Shown here: piece after piece, positions 25,515 to 34,096 of the stretch | Position numbering within the stretch: position 1 is the first letter of the stretch | How the letters are laid out: each line of letters starts with the position of its first letter | Source of the DNA: an uncultured Granulosicoccaceae bacterium | GTDB lineage: Bacteria; Pseudomonadota; Gammaproteobacteria; Granulosicoccales; Granulosicoccaceae | Assembly (NCBI GenBank): GCA_937981955.1 | Contig: CALJNA010000063.1 | Location: forward strand, 1 to 63,144 | Reading direction: 5' to 3' | Length of the DNA: 63,144 bases | Program-made: the position numbers and the translations under genes | Notes under the pieces: generated by a model | Database searches by the model: none | Told to the model about the DNA's origin: nothing | Seen by the model: the letters and a program-made list of their open reading frames with translations, nothing else

Positions 25515-26477
25515 CTACACAAGCTTGTCTGTCGGTTTAATGCCTGCAAAGAAAGCGTCAAGATTATCCAGTGCACGAAAACCCATGGCATCACGAGTCT
25601 CAAAAGTTGCACTACCAATGTGCGGGAGCATCATGATGTTCTTATGCGATGCAAACAACGGATTACCACCCGGTTCAGTTGCAAAACAATCCAGACCGGC
25701 CGCAGCAAGCTTACCTGACTCAAGCGCATCGAGAAGTGCAGCCTCATCGACTAACGCACCTCTGGCCGTGTTCACCAAAATGGCACCATCTGGCAACATC
25801 GCCAGCGTGTCCTTGTTAATCAACCCTTTGGTTTGATCAGTAGCCGGACAATGCAGACTAAGAAAGTCAGCATTAGACAACAGGGATTCAAGCGATGAGT
25901 GATAGGTCGCACCCTGCTCTTTGTCGGACTCCAGACGGTTCCGACTGTGATAGTGCACCTGCATATCAAATCCGGTTGCGCGTTTTGCCATAACCTGCCC
26001 TACGCGCCCCATACCAATGATGGCCAGACGTTTACCCGTTACCTGCGTGCCCACCATGAAGGAGGGACTCCAGGATTGCCAATCACCACCACGTACCATG
26101 GCATCACCCTCGGCTGCACGTCGAGCAGCACCGAGCAACAAAAGCATCGCAATCTCTGCTGTTGCATCAGAGAGTACATCCGGTGTATTGGTCACACAAA
26201 TGCCTTTTTTGGCAAACGCGTTCAGATCGCAATGATCTACACCCACCGAGTGATTAGCAACGATCTTTAGTCTGTTATCAAGTCTGGATACCGTTGCCTC
26301 ATCAAACACTTCTGAATGACAGGGAATGATGGCATCCACTTCAGCACTCATGCGGACAATATCATCTGCCGTACTTAGTGCATCGGACGGGTTCAATACA
26401 ACGTCGTAGTCGCGCTTTGCTCTTGCTTCTGTGTTGTCCGATAACTTACGAGTGATCCATAGTCTGGGCTTACTCAT
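25515..26477 (-). CDS. D-2-hydroxyacid dehydrogenase (glyoxylate/hydroxypyruvate reductase type)
   Basis: A protein of 320 residues with a Rossmann domain (IIGMGRVGQVMAKRATGF). The catalytic triad is visible: Arg in NTARGALVDE, Glu in DCFATEP, His in LPHIGSAT. It interconverts a D-2-hydroxyacid (D-glycerate or glycolate) with its 2-keto acid using NAD(P)H. Glycerate 2-kinase in the divergent operon makes D-glycerate/hydroxypyruvate the best guess. It lies 12 bp upstream of the regulator gene in one transcription unit. Confidence 0.88.
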   Translation of the reverse strand: MSKPRLWITRKLSDNTEARAKRDYDVVLNPSDALSTADDIVRMSAEVDAIIPCHSEVFDEATVSRLDNRLKIVANHSVGVDHCDLNAFAKKGICVTNTPDVLSDATAEIAMLLLLGAARRAAEGDAMVRGGDWQSWSPSFMVGTQVTGKRLAIIGMGRVGQVMAKRATGFDMQVHYHSRNRLESDKEQGATYHSSLESLLSNADFLSLHCPATDQTKGLINKDTLAMLPDGAILVNTARGALVDEAALLDALESGKLAAAGLDCFATEPGGNPLFASHKNIMMLPHIGSATFETRDAMGFRALDNLDAFFAGIKPTDKLV

Positions 26478-26534
26478 TTTTTAATCCAGTTATAACCAAC
26501 AGTATTAAAAGAAATAAAAACTGGTGGTTTTTAA

Positions 26535-26744
26535 TCACTTCTTCTTTCTAATCGCGGTGTCGTACCAGTCATACACAGCGAGTGAAAGGACAAAGATCAC
26601 TATGCAGGTTACCGGCAGCCCACCACCAAACCCTATAAACCCTGCAAAACCCTCGGAAATACTTTTAGCCAATCCGAGAGTAAACGTACCTACCATGATC
26701 AGCGCAATTAGTCCGGTAATAATATTGAGCCTTCTTGAAATCAT
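26535..26744 (-). CDS. Small membrane protein of 69 residues, function unknown
   Basis: Two hydrophobic helices (about residues 8-28 and 42-60) separated by a glycine-rich turn GFAGFIGFGGGLP, with a lysine-rich tail. It sits between the amidase and the dehydrogenase genes with short gaps of 15 and 57 bp, so it belongs to the TRAP-transporter operon. No family recognised. It may be an accessory to the transporter. Confidence 0.7.
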   Translation of the reverse strand: MISRRLNIITGLIALIMVGTFTLGLAKSISEGFAGFIGFGGGLPVTCIVIFVLSLAVYDWYDTAIRKKK

Positions 26745-26759
26745 CTTTTTGTCCTCGAA

Positions 26760-28097
26760 CTATGAGTTGTGCAACTGTTGCAACACATGTCTGGTTGTTC
26801 TTAAAAGTCGGTCATCACGCCTTTTCGCACCCACCAGTTGTACTCCCAGGGGCAACCCATTTATACCTTGCAGTAACGGCATGCTAATACAGGGTAAACC
26901 GCACAGAGTCCAGATCGTGCAGCAAACAGGATCGCCGGTACTGCCCATAAGCGGTGCTTCAGAAACGGCAGAAGGTGTAACAATGGCATCGTAATCATGG
27001 AAAAAAGTAGCGAACCACTCTTCTGCTGCTTGCCGAATATCCAATGCTTCGCGATAGGCTTCATCGGTGTGTTTCTTCGCTTCGAGTAATGTGGGTTTTA
27101 TTGTGTCGCTGATAGCTTCCCACTCACTTGAAATTTGTGAATCAAGTGCCCGCACAATTTCATATTCGTGAATGATTTTATGACAAGGCAACAAGGCTGA
27201 AAATGATTTTGGTGCAGGTACACGCTCTACAGAACCGCCAAGTGCATCCAGTAGTTCGTCAAATGCCTCGGTGGCGTCGGCCGTATATCGGTCTGCATAA
27301 GGCATATCAATCCAGGCAAGCGTTGGCGGAACCGGCGCTTCCGACAAATAGCCAGCCAACATGCCCGGCTTTGGCGCAAGATAACTCGCTGCATCCGATC
27401 GGTCATACCCCGAAATCGCATCAACAAGCAGTGCAATATCACCAACATCACGGCCGAACACACCGACTTGATCGAGCGTTTCAGATGTCTGCAAAACTCC
27501 CCGACGCGAAATAATGCCACTGCTTGGTTTAAAACCATAAACTCCGCAAAACGATGCCGGACGAATAACCGAGCCGTTAGTTTGAGAGCCAACCGATAAG
27601 GGTACGTGGCCGGCTGCAACGCTGGCGGCGGAACCGCTTGACGAGCCACCAGGGCTGTGTTGTTTGTTATGCGGGTTTCGAGTATCCGATGGATGCATGA
27701 AGGCAAACTCAGTTGTTACTGTTTTACCCATGACCAATGCACCGGCCTCTTTCAATTTTTCAACTACACAGCAATCGGTTTCAGGTTGGCGCCCCTTGTG
27801 AATGGCAGAACCGAATTCAGTCGGATAGTCAGTGGTGTCGTAAATATCTTTTAAGCCAACCGGTATCCCGTGCAATTTACCCAGTGGTTCGCCTTTACGA
27901 CGAACATCATCAAGCATGGAGGCGTGAGCCAACACCTTTGACTTATCGAGTTTGGCCCATGCGTGCAGTTCGGGTTCGTCTTTGTCAATCAGCGAAAACA
28001 GGTGCGTCGCCAACTCTTCCGAGGTCAGCGCGCCTGTTTTTATGTGCTCAATACACTGGCGCGCTGTATCGGTACGAATGGAGTTATCGTTTTCCAC
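26760..28097 (-). CDS. Amidase-signature-family amidohydrolase
   Basis: A protein of 445 residues with the complete amidase signature. The catalytic lysine is in GIPVGLKDIYDT, the cis-serine in GGSSSGSAASVAAG, and the nucleophile serine in GSQTNGSVIRPA. It hydrolyses a carboxamide to an acid and ammonia, and the substrate cannot be read from sequence. The start is a GTG that directly follows the dctM stop (TAG then GTG), so it is translated after the permease. In this operon it may release a hydroxy acid from an imported amide. Confidence 0.88.
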   Translation of the reverse strand: MENDNSIRTDTARQCIEHIKTGALTSEELATHLFSLIDKDEPELHAWAKLDKSKVLAHASMLDDVRRKGEPLGKLHGIPVGLKDIYDTTDYPTEFGSAIHKGRQPETDCCVVEKLKEAGALVMGKTVTTEFAFMHPSDTRNPHNKQHSPGGSSSGSAASVAAGHVPLSVGSQTNGSVIRPASFCGVYGFKPSSGIISRRGVLQTSETLDQVGVFGRDVGDIALLVDAISGYDRSDAASYLAPKPGMLAGYLSEAPVPPTLAWIDMPYADRYTADATEAFDELLDALGGSVERVPAPKSFSALLPCHKIIHEYEIVRALDSQISSEWEAISDTIKPTLLEAKKHTDEAYREALDIRQAAEEWFATFFHDYDAIVTPSAVSEAPLMGSTGDPVCCTIWTLCGLPCISMPLLQGINGLPLGVQLVGAKRRDDRLLRTTRHVLQQLHNS

Positions 28098-29465
28098 CTA
28101 AGGGATGTACTCGCCAAACAATTTGTCTGGAAGCCAAAGCGCAATACCTGGAAACGCATACATTAATACCATAGTGAAGATAACGATACCCAGGTACGGC
28201 ATGATGCCCCTGAATATATCCATTAGCTCAATCTGATCCTTCAATACACCTTTCAGATAGTAGGCGGACATCGCCATGGGCGGTGTCAGAAAGGATGTTT
28301 GCAGGTTCAGCGCAACCAGCATTGCAAAGAAATAGGGGTTAACACCAAATGTATCGAGCATTGGCAAAAAGATAGGTACAAAGATAATCAGAATTTCCGA
28401 CCATTCCAGCGGCCAGCCCAACAAAAAGATAATCAGCTGTGCAAGCACAAGGAATTGCCATGGTTTTAAATCCATTGCCAATACCCAGTGCTCAATAATG
28501 TCATGCCCGCCGAGATAGGAGAAGATGGACGCGAAGGTCCACGAACCCACAAAAAGCCAGCACACCATCGCGGTAGCCTTGGCAGTCAGATAAACCGACT
28601 CTTTTAATTTGGTCCAACTTAAAGATCGATACAGTATGGCCAGTACCAAGCCGCCCATCGCACCCATGGCGGCGGCTTCAGCGGGCGTTGCAAACCCACC
28701 CAGGATAGAACCCAGTACCAGCATGATCAGCAAGGTCAATGGCAGGAAAGAAGTAACCAACTGCCACATAATTTTTGCGTTTGAAATACCAGGGTCAACA
28801 ATGGGCTTGGGTGCAATTGATGGGTTCAGGTAAACCCGGATAATCACATGCACGATATAAAACCCAGCTAGTAACAGTCCTGGGAACACTGCCGCAGCGT
28901 AGAGCCTGAGCGGAGACAGCTCTGCTATAGCCGAGTAGACAATCAACATGATCGACGGCGGTATCAATATACCCAGCGTACCACCAGCGCAAATAACACC
29001 TGAAGCAAAATCTTTGCGGTAATTCGCTTCAGCCATGGCCGGATAGGCCAGTAAACCCATTAGCGTTACCACAGCGCCCACAATACCGCTGGCGGTTGAG
29101 AACACGGCGCAGGTAATCAACGCAGCTATGGCCATTGAACCCGGCAGGTTTCTGGCTGCCAGATTCAATGAGGAGAAAAGTCGGTTGACAATATTTGCCC
29201 GTTCGACGACGTAGCCCATGAACAGAAACAGCGGTATGGCAACCAGTGTGTCGTTCTCCATAACCGAATAGGTATTCTGATTCAGTAAGTAGAAAATCTG
29301 ATTGCTAAAAATATCCGAGAACGTTTCAATCGATCCGGCTTGATAATATGCGTAATACCCAAAGCCAACGCCCATGGCCAGTAGCGTAAACGCAATCGGA
29401 AAGCCCAGCATCACCATAAAGATGAACAGGCATAACATTAAAATGGCAACTTGTGGATCGGTCAC
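28098..29465 (-). CDS. dctM: TRAP transporter large permease (DctM)
   Basis: A protein of 455 residues with about twelve membrane helices. DctM motifs: PIAFTLLAMGVGFGYYAYY at the start, GAVVTLMGLLAYPAMAEANY, GTLGILIPPSIMLIVYSAIAE, and GWPLEWSEILIIFVPIFLP. It forms the membrane channel of a sodium-coupled uptake system for organic acids. It lies between dctQ and the amidase in the operon. Confidence 0.93.
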   Translation of the reverse strand: MTDPQVAILMLCLFIFMVMLGFPIAFTLLAMGVGFGYYAYYQAGSIETFSDIFSNQIFYLLNQNTYSVMENDTLVAIPLFLFMGYVVERANIVNRLFSSLNLAARNLPGSMAIAALITCAVFSTASGIVGAVVTLMGLLAYPAMAEANYRKDFASGVICAGGTLGILIPPSIMLIVYSAIAELSPLRLYAAAVFPGLLLAGFYIVHVIIRVYLNPSIAPKPIVDPGISNAKIMWQLVTSFLPLTLLIMLVLGSILGGFATPAEAAAMGAMGGLVLAILYRSLSWTKLKESVYLTAKATAMVCWLFVGSWTFASIFSYLGGHDIIEHWVLAMDLKPWQFLVLAQLIIFLLGWPLEWSEILIIFVPIFLPMLDTFGVNPYFFAMLVALNLQTSFLTPPMAMSAYYLKGVLKDQIELMDIFRGIMPYLGIVIFTMVLMYAFPGIALWLPDKLFGEYIP

Positions 29466-29516
29466 AGTGGCATCTACTCAGTAATTTGGGTGAATTTCGT
29501 TATTCTTTAAAACCGA

Positions 29517-30140
29517 TTACGCGTCGGGTTTAAGCAAAGCCGGATCATCAATAAGCGCATCTTCCGTCTCTTTTACGTCATCGAGACGCGGCATCCAGAC
29601 ACCAGTACGCATCGCCTTCCATGCGCGGATTAGTTCAGCAAACCCTTGCAACAATAATAAAAATCCTGCCAACGGAATGAGTGTCTTAAAGAAGTAAATC
29701 TGGATTCGGGCTGGGCTGTTCCAGCTCACCTCTTTGTAACGCCATGAGTCCTGGGCAATTTCGGTACCGAACCAGCACAAGGCCATAACACCTGGGAAGA
29801 AAAACAACAGATACAATATAAAATCAATAAAAGCTTGCACACGCACGGGAAACAAACGGTACAAAACATCACCACGAACGTGTGTGTCTTGCGCCAGAGC
29901 ATACGCACCCGCCATCAGAAAAAGCGCGCCGTACATTTGAATCATCATGTCGAAAGCCCAAACAGTCGGCCTTAACTTGATACCAAACTTTTCGTCAAGG
30001 CCCATACTTTCCAACTGCGGGCCACCGTAGCGCATAAGCACCTCATAGGTGACGCATAAAGTCAGAATCAGTATGCACCAGCCGAATGCCCGGCCGACCC
30101 AGATACTCAAACTCTCAATGGCATATACCAGTTTAGTCAC
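29517..30140 (-). CDS. dctQ: TRAP transporter small permease (DctQ)
   Basis: A protein of 207 residues with four predicted membrane helices. The DctQ-type features VTYEVLMRY and GAYALAQDTHVRGDVLY are present. GTG 30140 is preferred (MTKLVYAIESL) because GGGAG lies 7 nt upstream. The ATG at 30164 adds an atypical eight-residue leader. It lies between dctP and dctM. Confidence 0.88.
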   Translation of the reverse strand: MTKLVYAIESLSIWVGRAFGWCILILTLCVTYEVLMRYGGPQLESMGLDEKFGIKLRPTVWAFDMMIQMYGALFLMAGAYALAQDTHVRGDVLYRLFPVRVQAFIDFILYLLFFFPGVMALCWFGTEIAQDSWRYKEVSWNSPARIQIYFFKTLIPLAGFLLLLQGFAELIRAWKAMRTGVWMPRLDDVKETEDALIDDPALLKPDA

Positions 30141-30224
30141 GCAATCGCTCCCACGGTGCTGCATAGAAAACGGGAACCCAAAAAGGGTTCCCGTTGTAGT
30201 GCACTAACTAACTTGAAATACGAA

Positions 30225-31331
30225 TTAACCGAAGTAGTGCTTATAAGCCAGTTTGTAATCAGGCTGATTCAGGTTGAGGTAGTTCATCACGCTTTCTGCA
30301 TAGACTTTCTGTGAGTCAATTACCTTAGCGAAGAATTCGTCCTGACCGGACATACGCTCAACAACCTTATCCCAGGCTTCAAGTTGAGCCTGCATAACAC
30401 TATCTGGTGTGCGGTACACATTAACGCCCTGCTCATCACGCAAGGTAACAAGATCGTCAGCGTATCGACGGGTGTTGTTCCAGTAGAAGTTAGAATTCTC
30501 TGCTTCAGATGCGTACTTCAAAATAGCCTGCAGCTCTGGTGACAGTGAATCGTACTTCTTCTTGTTAAAGGTACACTCGAAGAATTCCTGAGACTGGTGG
30601 AAGCTCGCCAGGTGGTAGTGCTTGGAAACATCCTGCATACCAAAGTCACGATCTGAAGTCGGGTTGTTGAATTCTGCAGCATCGATCAAACCGGATTTCA
30701 TCGCAGGCTGGATTTCACCACCAGGTAGTTGCACGACGGACATGCCCATTTCAAGCAGAACGTCAGCAGCAAGACCAACAGTTCGGTACTTCAAACCGTC
30801 CATTTGACTGGCGTCTTTGATTTCTTCTTTGAACCATCCCAGAGGCTGTGCAGGCATTGGGCTGTTGAAAAAGCTGACCAGGTTCAAGCCAAGCTTGCCC
30901 ATAAGCTCATCAAACAGTTCCTGGCCACCACCGTAGTTGATCCAGCCCAACACTTCCTGACTAGACCAGCCAAAGCATGGGCCGGTTCCGAACAGCGATG
31001 CAACAGGAGACTTTGAATACCAGTAAGCAGGTACGTAATGAGCTGCATCGAGAACACCGCGGTGTACTGCATCTTGCATTTGACTGGTTTTTACTACCGA
31101 ATCAACCGGCAGCAATTCAATTTGCAGGGCATCGCCCGCCATGTCGTTTACGCGCTTAACATAAGATTGGGCATTCTCAAGAAAGATACCGCCACCCCAG
31201 GCAGCTTGCATCTTCATGGTAATGGGTGCCGCCTTCACAATAGCCGGTGCAGTGATGGTTCCGGCTGCGGTTGCTGTTGCAGCAAGGGCTGAGCCTTTCA
31301 GGAATTTGCGGCGATTAGCTTGTTCTTTCAT
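30225..31331 (-). CDS. dctP: TRAP transporter periplasmic substrate-binding protein (DctP family)
   Basis: A protein of 368 residues with a twin-arginine signal NRRKFLKGSALAATATAAG, so it is exported folded. The mature part is a DctP-type binding fold. YRTVGLAADVLLEMGMSVVQLPGGE holds the conserved arginine region that binds the carboxylate, and AEFNNPTSDRDFG fits the 2-keto/hydroxy-acid (TakP-like) group. It is the first gene of the leftward operon. TTGGAG precedes the ATG. The ligand is probably a 2-hydroxy or 2-keto acid, not proven. Confidence 0.9.
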   Translation of the reverse strand: MKEQANRRKFLKGSALAATATAAGTITAPAIVKAAPITMKMQAAWGGGIFLENAQSYVKRVNDMAGDALQIELLPVDSVVKTSQMQDAVHRGVLDAAHYVPAYWYSKSPVASLFGTGPCFGWSSQEVLGWINYGGGQELFDELMGKLGLNLVSFFNSPMPAQPLGWFKEEIKDASQMDGLKYRTVGLAADVLLEMGMSVVQLPGGEIQPAMKSGLIDAAEFNNPTSDRDFGMQDVSKHYHLASFHQSQEFFECTFNKKKYDSLSPELQAILKYASEAENSNFYWNNTRRYADDLVTLRDEQGVNVYRTPDSVMQAQLEAWDKVVERMSGQDEFFAKVIDSQKVYAESVMNYLNLNQPDYKLAYKHYFG

Positions 31332-31435
31332 ACGTGATTCTCCAAGTATCTCTAAATTCTTTTGCGTTAACCGGGTGCTAACCGGACAAGATTAAGCAAC
31401 CTGCTCCAAACAAGCAACAGAAAGATCATATTGGC

Positions 31436-31452
31436 AGATTGTCTGACAATCT
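31436..31452. promoter_or_regulatory. Perfect 17-bp palindrome, candidate FadR-type operator
   Basis: AGATTGTCTGACAATCT is a perfect inverted repeat (8-bp arms, one central base) in the only intergenic space shared by the divergent operons. Its core TTGTCnGACAA is of the type bound by FCD-domain GntR regulators, and such a regulator is encoded in the locus. Confidence 0.75.
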
Positions 31453-31472
31453 TACCGATATGACGATACAAT
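31443..31472 (+). promoter_or_regulatory. Candidate promoter for the glycerate kinase-lar operon
   Basis: CTGACA at 31443-31448 and TACAAT at 31467-31472 are separated by 18 bp; each differs from the sigma-70 consensus at one base. The -35 box lies inside the palindrome, so a bound regulator would block RNA polymerase. Confidence 0.55.
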
Positions 31473-31499
31473 CACAATAAGCACAACGACATTTTGTCC

Positions 31500-32783
31500 A
31501 TGCACGCCAATTCCAGCAGCAAAATACACCTAAACACGCTAAAAGACATGTTCTCATCGGCTGTGGATGCCGCCCTGCCCGACAAAAACCTAGTGCGCTA
31601 TTTGCCTTCAAGACCAAGCGGCCGCACGATTGTTGTTGGTGCCGGAAAAGCCAGTGCCGCCATGGGCCAATGCGTCGAAAAGCATTGGCCAGAAAAGCTA
31701 TCCGGGCTTATCGTCGTACCTTATGGGGAACATCCGGCTTGCAATGACATAGAAATAGTCCAGGCCAGTCATCCGGTTCCCGATGAAGCCGCAGAGCAAG
31801 CGGCCAGCCGTATTGTCGATCTTGTCAGCAACCTCGGCGAAAACGATTTGGTGCTTAGCCTGATCTCTGGTGGAGGTTCTTCGTTACTCAGTTTGCCCGG
31901 CCGCGGTATATCACTCGATGACAAGAAACAGGTTAACGCCGCATTACTCAAAAGCGGCGCTGCAATTGATGAGATGAACTGTGTGCGTAAGCACCTCTCT
32001 GCAATCAAAGGTGGTCGATTGGCTGCAGCGGCGTATCCTGCAAAAGTTGTTACGCTTGCCATATCCGATGTACCTGGTGATGATCCGTCGATCATTGCAT
32101 CAGGACCCACCGCATTGAACAACAGCACCAGAGAAGAAGCCCTTGCCATTGTCGAGCGTTACAACATTAAGCTTCCCGAGAACGTAAAAGCGCTGTTGAA
32201 CAGTGAACATGCTGCGACTCCTGCAAAAGATGATGTACGAATGTCTACATTGCAAACCCAAGTGATTTGCAAACCACAACAATCTCTGGAAGCCGCAGCC
32301 AAAGTTGCAAAGCAAGCAGGATTAAATCCGCTGATTATTGGTGATGCCATCGAAGGGGAAGCGCGTGAAGTTGGAAAGGTAATGGCAGGGATTGCAAAGC
32401 AAGTGCTCAAGCATGACCAACCGATCAAAAAGCCCGCAGTACTCATATCAGGAGGTGAAACCACTGTCACCGTGAAAGCAAAAGGCGGGCGTGGCGGGCG
32501 CAACGCAGAGTTTTTGCTTGGCTTTGCTGAGGCAACGGCAGGTATGAAAAATTTCTGTGCCATAGCAGCCGATACGGATGGTATTGATGGAACCGAGAAC
32601 AACGCCGGCATGATTTGGACACCAGAACTTGCAGCCGAGGCGGCCGAAAAGGGCCTGAAAATGTCGAGCTACCTTGACAGAAACGATGCCTGGTCTTTTT
32701 TCAATGCTATAGACGCGTTGATAACTACCGGCCCAACACACACCAATGTTAACGATTTTCGCGCCATCATAATTACCGATTGA
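31500..32783 (+). CDS. Glycerate 2-kinase (GckA/TtuD, MOFRL family)
   Basis: A protein of 427 residues starting at ATG 31500. The TTG two codons upstream is ignored. It has the type II glycerate kinase layout: an N-terminal DUF4147 domain (VVGAGKASAAMGQCVE, SLISGGGSSLLSLPG, VRKHLSAIKGGRLA, ISDVPGDDPSIIASGPT) and a C-terminal MOFRL domain (ISGGETTVTVKAKGGRGGRNAEF, DTDGIDGTENNAG). It phosphorylates D-glycerate to 2-phosphoglycerate. It leads the rightward operon, and the lar gene follows 5 bp later, which ties the kinase to the racemase homologue. Confidence 0.92.
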   Translation: MHANSSSKIHLNTLKDMFSSAVDAALPDKNLVRYLPSRPSGRTIVVGAGKASAAMGQCVEKHWPEKLSGLIVVPYGEHPACNDIEIVQASHPVPDEAAEQAASRIVDLVSNLGENDLVLSLISGGGSSLLSLPGRGISLDDKKQVNAALLKSGAAIDEMNCVRKHLSAIKGGRLAAAAYPAKVVTLAISDVPGDDPSIIASGPTALNNSTREEALAIVERYNIKLPENVKALLNSEHAATPAKDDVRMSTLQTQVICKPQQSLEAAAKVAKQAGLNPLIIGDAIEGEAREVGKVMAGIAKQVLKHDQPIKKPAVLISGGETTVTVKAKGGRGGRNAEFLLGFAEATAGMKNFCAIAADTDGIDGTENNAGMIWTPELAAEAAEKGLKMSSYLDRNDAWSFFNAIDALITTGPTHTNVNDFRAIIITD

Positions 32784-32788
32784 TACCT

Positions 32789-34096
32789 ATGCCGAACACA
32801 GTAGAACTGGCCTATGGCAAAGCGACGGTTTCGATTCAACTACCGCACGATGCAAACGCCACATTAATTTCAAAACCACCTTTTCCGGCCTGTCCGCCCG
32901 CCAGCACCATCATTGCCGATGCTTTGGCCAGCCCGGTACAAAGCCCTACCCTACGAGAGCTTGCCAAAAACGTATCGAGTGTATGCATTCTGATCTGCGA
33001 TATCACCCGACCGGTCCCAAACGGCACATTTCTTAAACCCATAATCGATCAATTACTCGGTGCCGGAATTGAGTTGGCCAATATCACCATTCTGGTTGCC
33101 ACTGGTCTCCACCGACCTAACGAAGGTGAAGAGCTCAGAGAGTTACTCGGCGATGATTGGGTTTTTGAAAATGTTCGCGTGTTGAATCACTTCGCCACTA
33201 ATGAAGAAGACCAGGTAGATCTGGGATTTACGAAAACACGCAACACTCCAGTGAAGTTAAACAGACATTTGGTTAATGCCGATTTGAAAATTGCTACAGG
33301 GCTTGTCGAACCGCATTTTATGGCTGGCTATTCCGGTGGTAGAAAAGTGATTGCGCCGGGCGTCGCTCATCACGAGACCATTCGCACATTTCACAGTGCC
33401 CGTTTTATGGAGCATCCCGCTGCAACCGAATGCATATTGAAAGACAACCCACTACACGAAGAGCAGCTGGAAATAGTCAGAATGCTTGGCGACGCCTATG
33501 CTTTGAACACTGTTCTGGATGAACATCGAAACCTCGTGTTTGCAAGCTTTGGCGAAATCATTGCGAGCCATCTAAAAGCCGTGGAATACACTCGCGACTA
33601 CACTGAAATTCCAATCGGGCGAAAATTTCACACCGTGCTCACCTCTTCTGCCGGCTATCCGCTTGACCAGACCTACTATCAAACAGTCAAGGGCATGGTT
33701 ACCCCACTGGACATTCTTGAACCCGGTGGAACCATCATCATGGTCTCGGAATGCGCCGAAGGCTTCGGGTCATCGCATTTCCGCGAAGCACAGAAAAAGC
33801 TGATAAACATGGGCGAAGATGCTTTTCTGCTTAGCCTGGAACAAAAACAACTTGCATCAATTGACGAGTGGCAAACCGAAAAGCAAGTCAAGCCCATGAA
33901 AAAAGGCACAGTACTCCTGTATTCGAACGGACTCTCTGATGATGATCACAAGGATACCGGTGTAAAGCGCATTACCGATGTGACAAAAGCACTGTCAGAG
34001 TCCATGGTGCAGCACGGCTCAAACGACATTGCGGTGATCCCGGAAGGCCCGTACGTTATACCGCTAAGTCGAAACAATGAAGTTCGGCTGAACTAA
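32789..34096 (+). CDS. LarA-family nickel-pincer racemase/epimerase (substrate unproven)
   Basis: A protein of 435 residues from ATG 32789. All catalytic residues known from Lactiplantibacillus LarA are present with matching spacing: R74 (DITRP), H108 (TGLHRPN), H176 and K186 (PHFMAGYSGGRK; the lysine carries the cofactor) and H202, the nickel ligand (TIRTFH). The family interconverts 2-hydroxy-acid epimers by hydride transfer through the nickel-pincer nucleotide. Lactate, malate and other hydroxyacids are known substrates across homologues. Tight linkage to glycerate 2-kinase suggests glycerate as substrate (inference). The stop overlaps the larC start (TAATG). Confidence 0.88.
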   Translation: MPNTVELAYGKATVSIQLPHDANATLISKPPFPACPPASTIIADALASPVQSPTLRELAKNVSSVCILICDITRPVPNGTFLKPIIDQLLGAGIELANITILVATGLHRPNEGEELRELLGDDWVFENVRVLNHFATNEEDQVDLGFTKTRNTPVKLNRHLVNADLKIATGLVEPHFMAGYSGGRKVIAPGVAHHETIRTFHSARFMEHPAATECILKDNPLHEEQLEIVRMLGDAYALNTVLDEHRNLVFASFGEIIASHLKAVEYTRDYTEIPIGRKFHTVLTSSAGYPLDQTYYQTVKGMVTPLDILEPGGTIIMVSECAEGFGSSHFREAQKKLINMGEDAFLLSLEQKQLASIDEWQTEKQVKPMKKGTVLLYSNGLSDDDHKDTGVKRITDVTKALSESMVQHGSNDIAVIPEGPYVIPLSRNNEVRLN

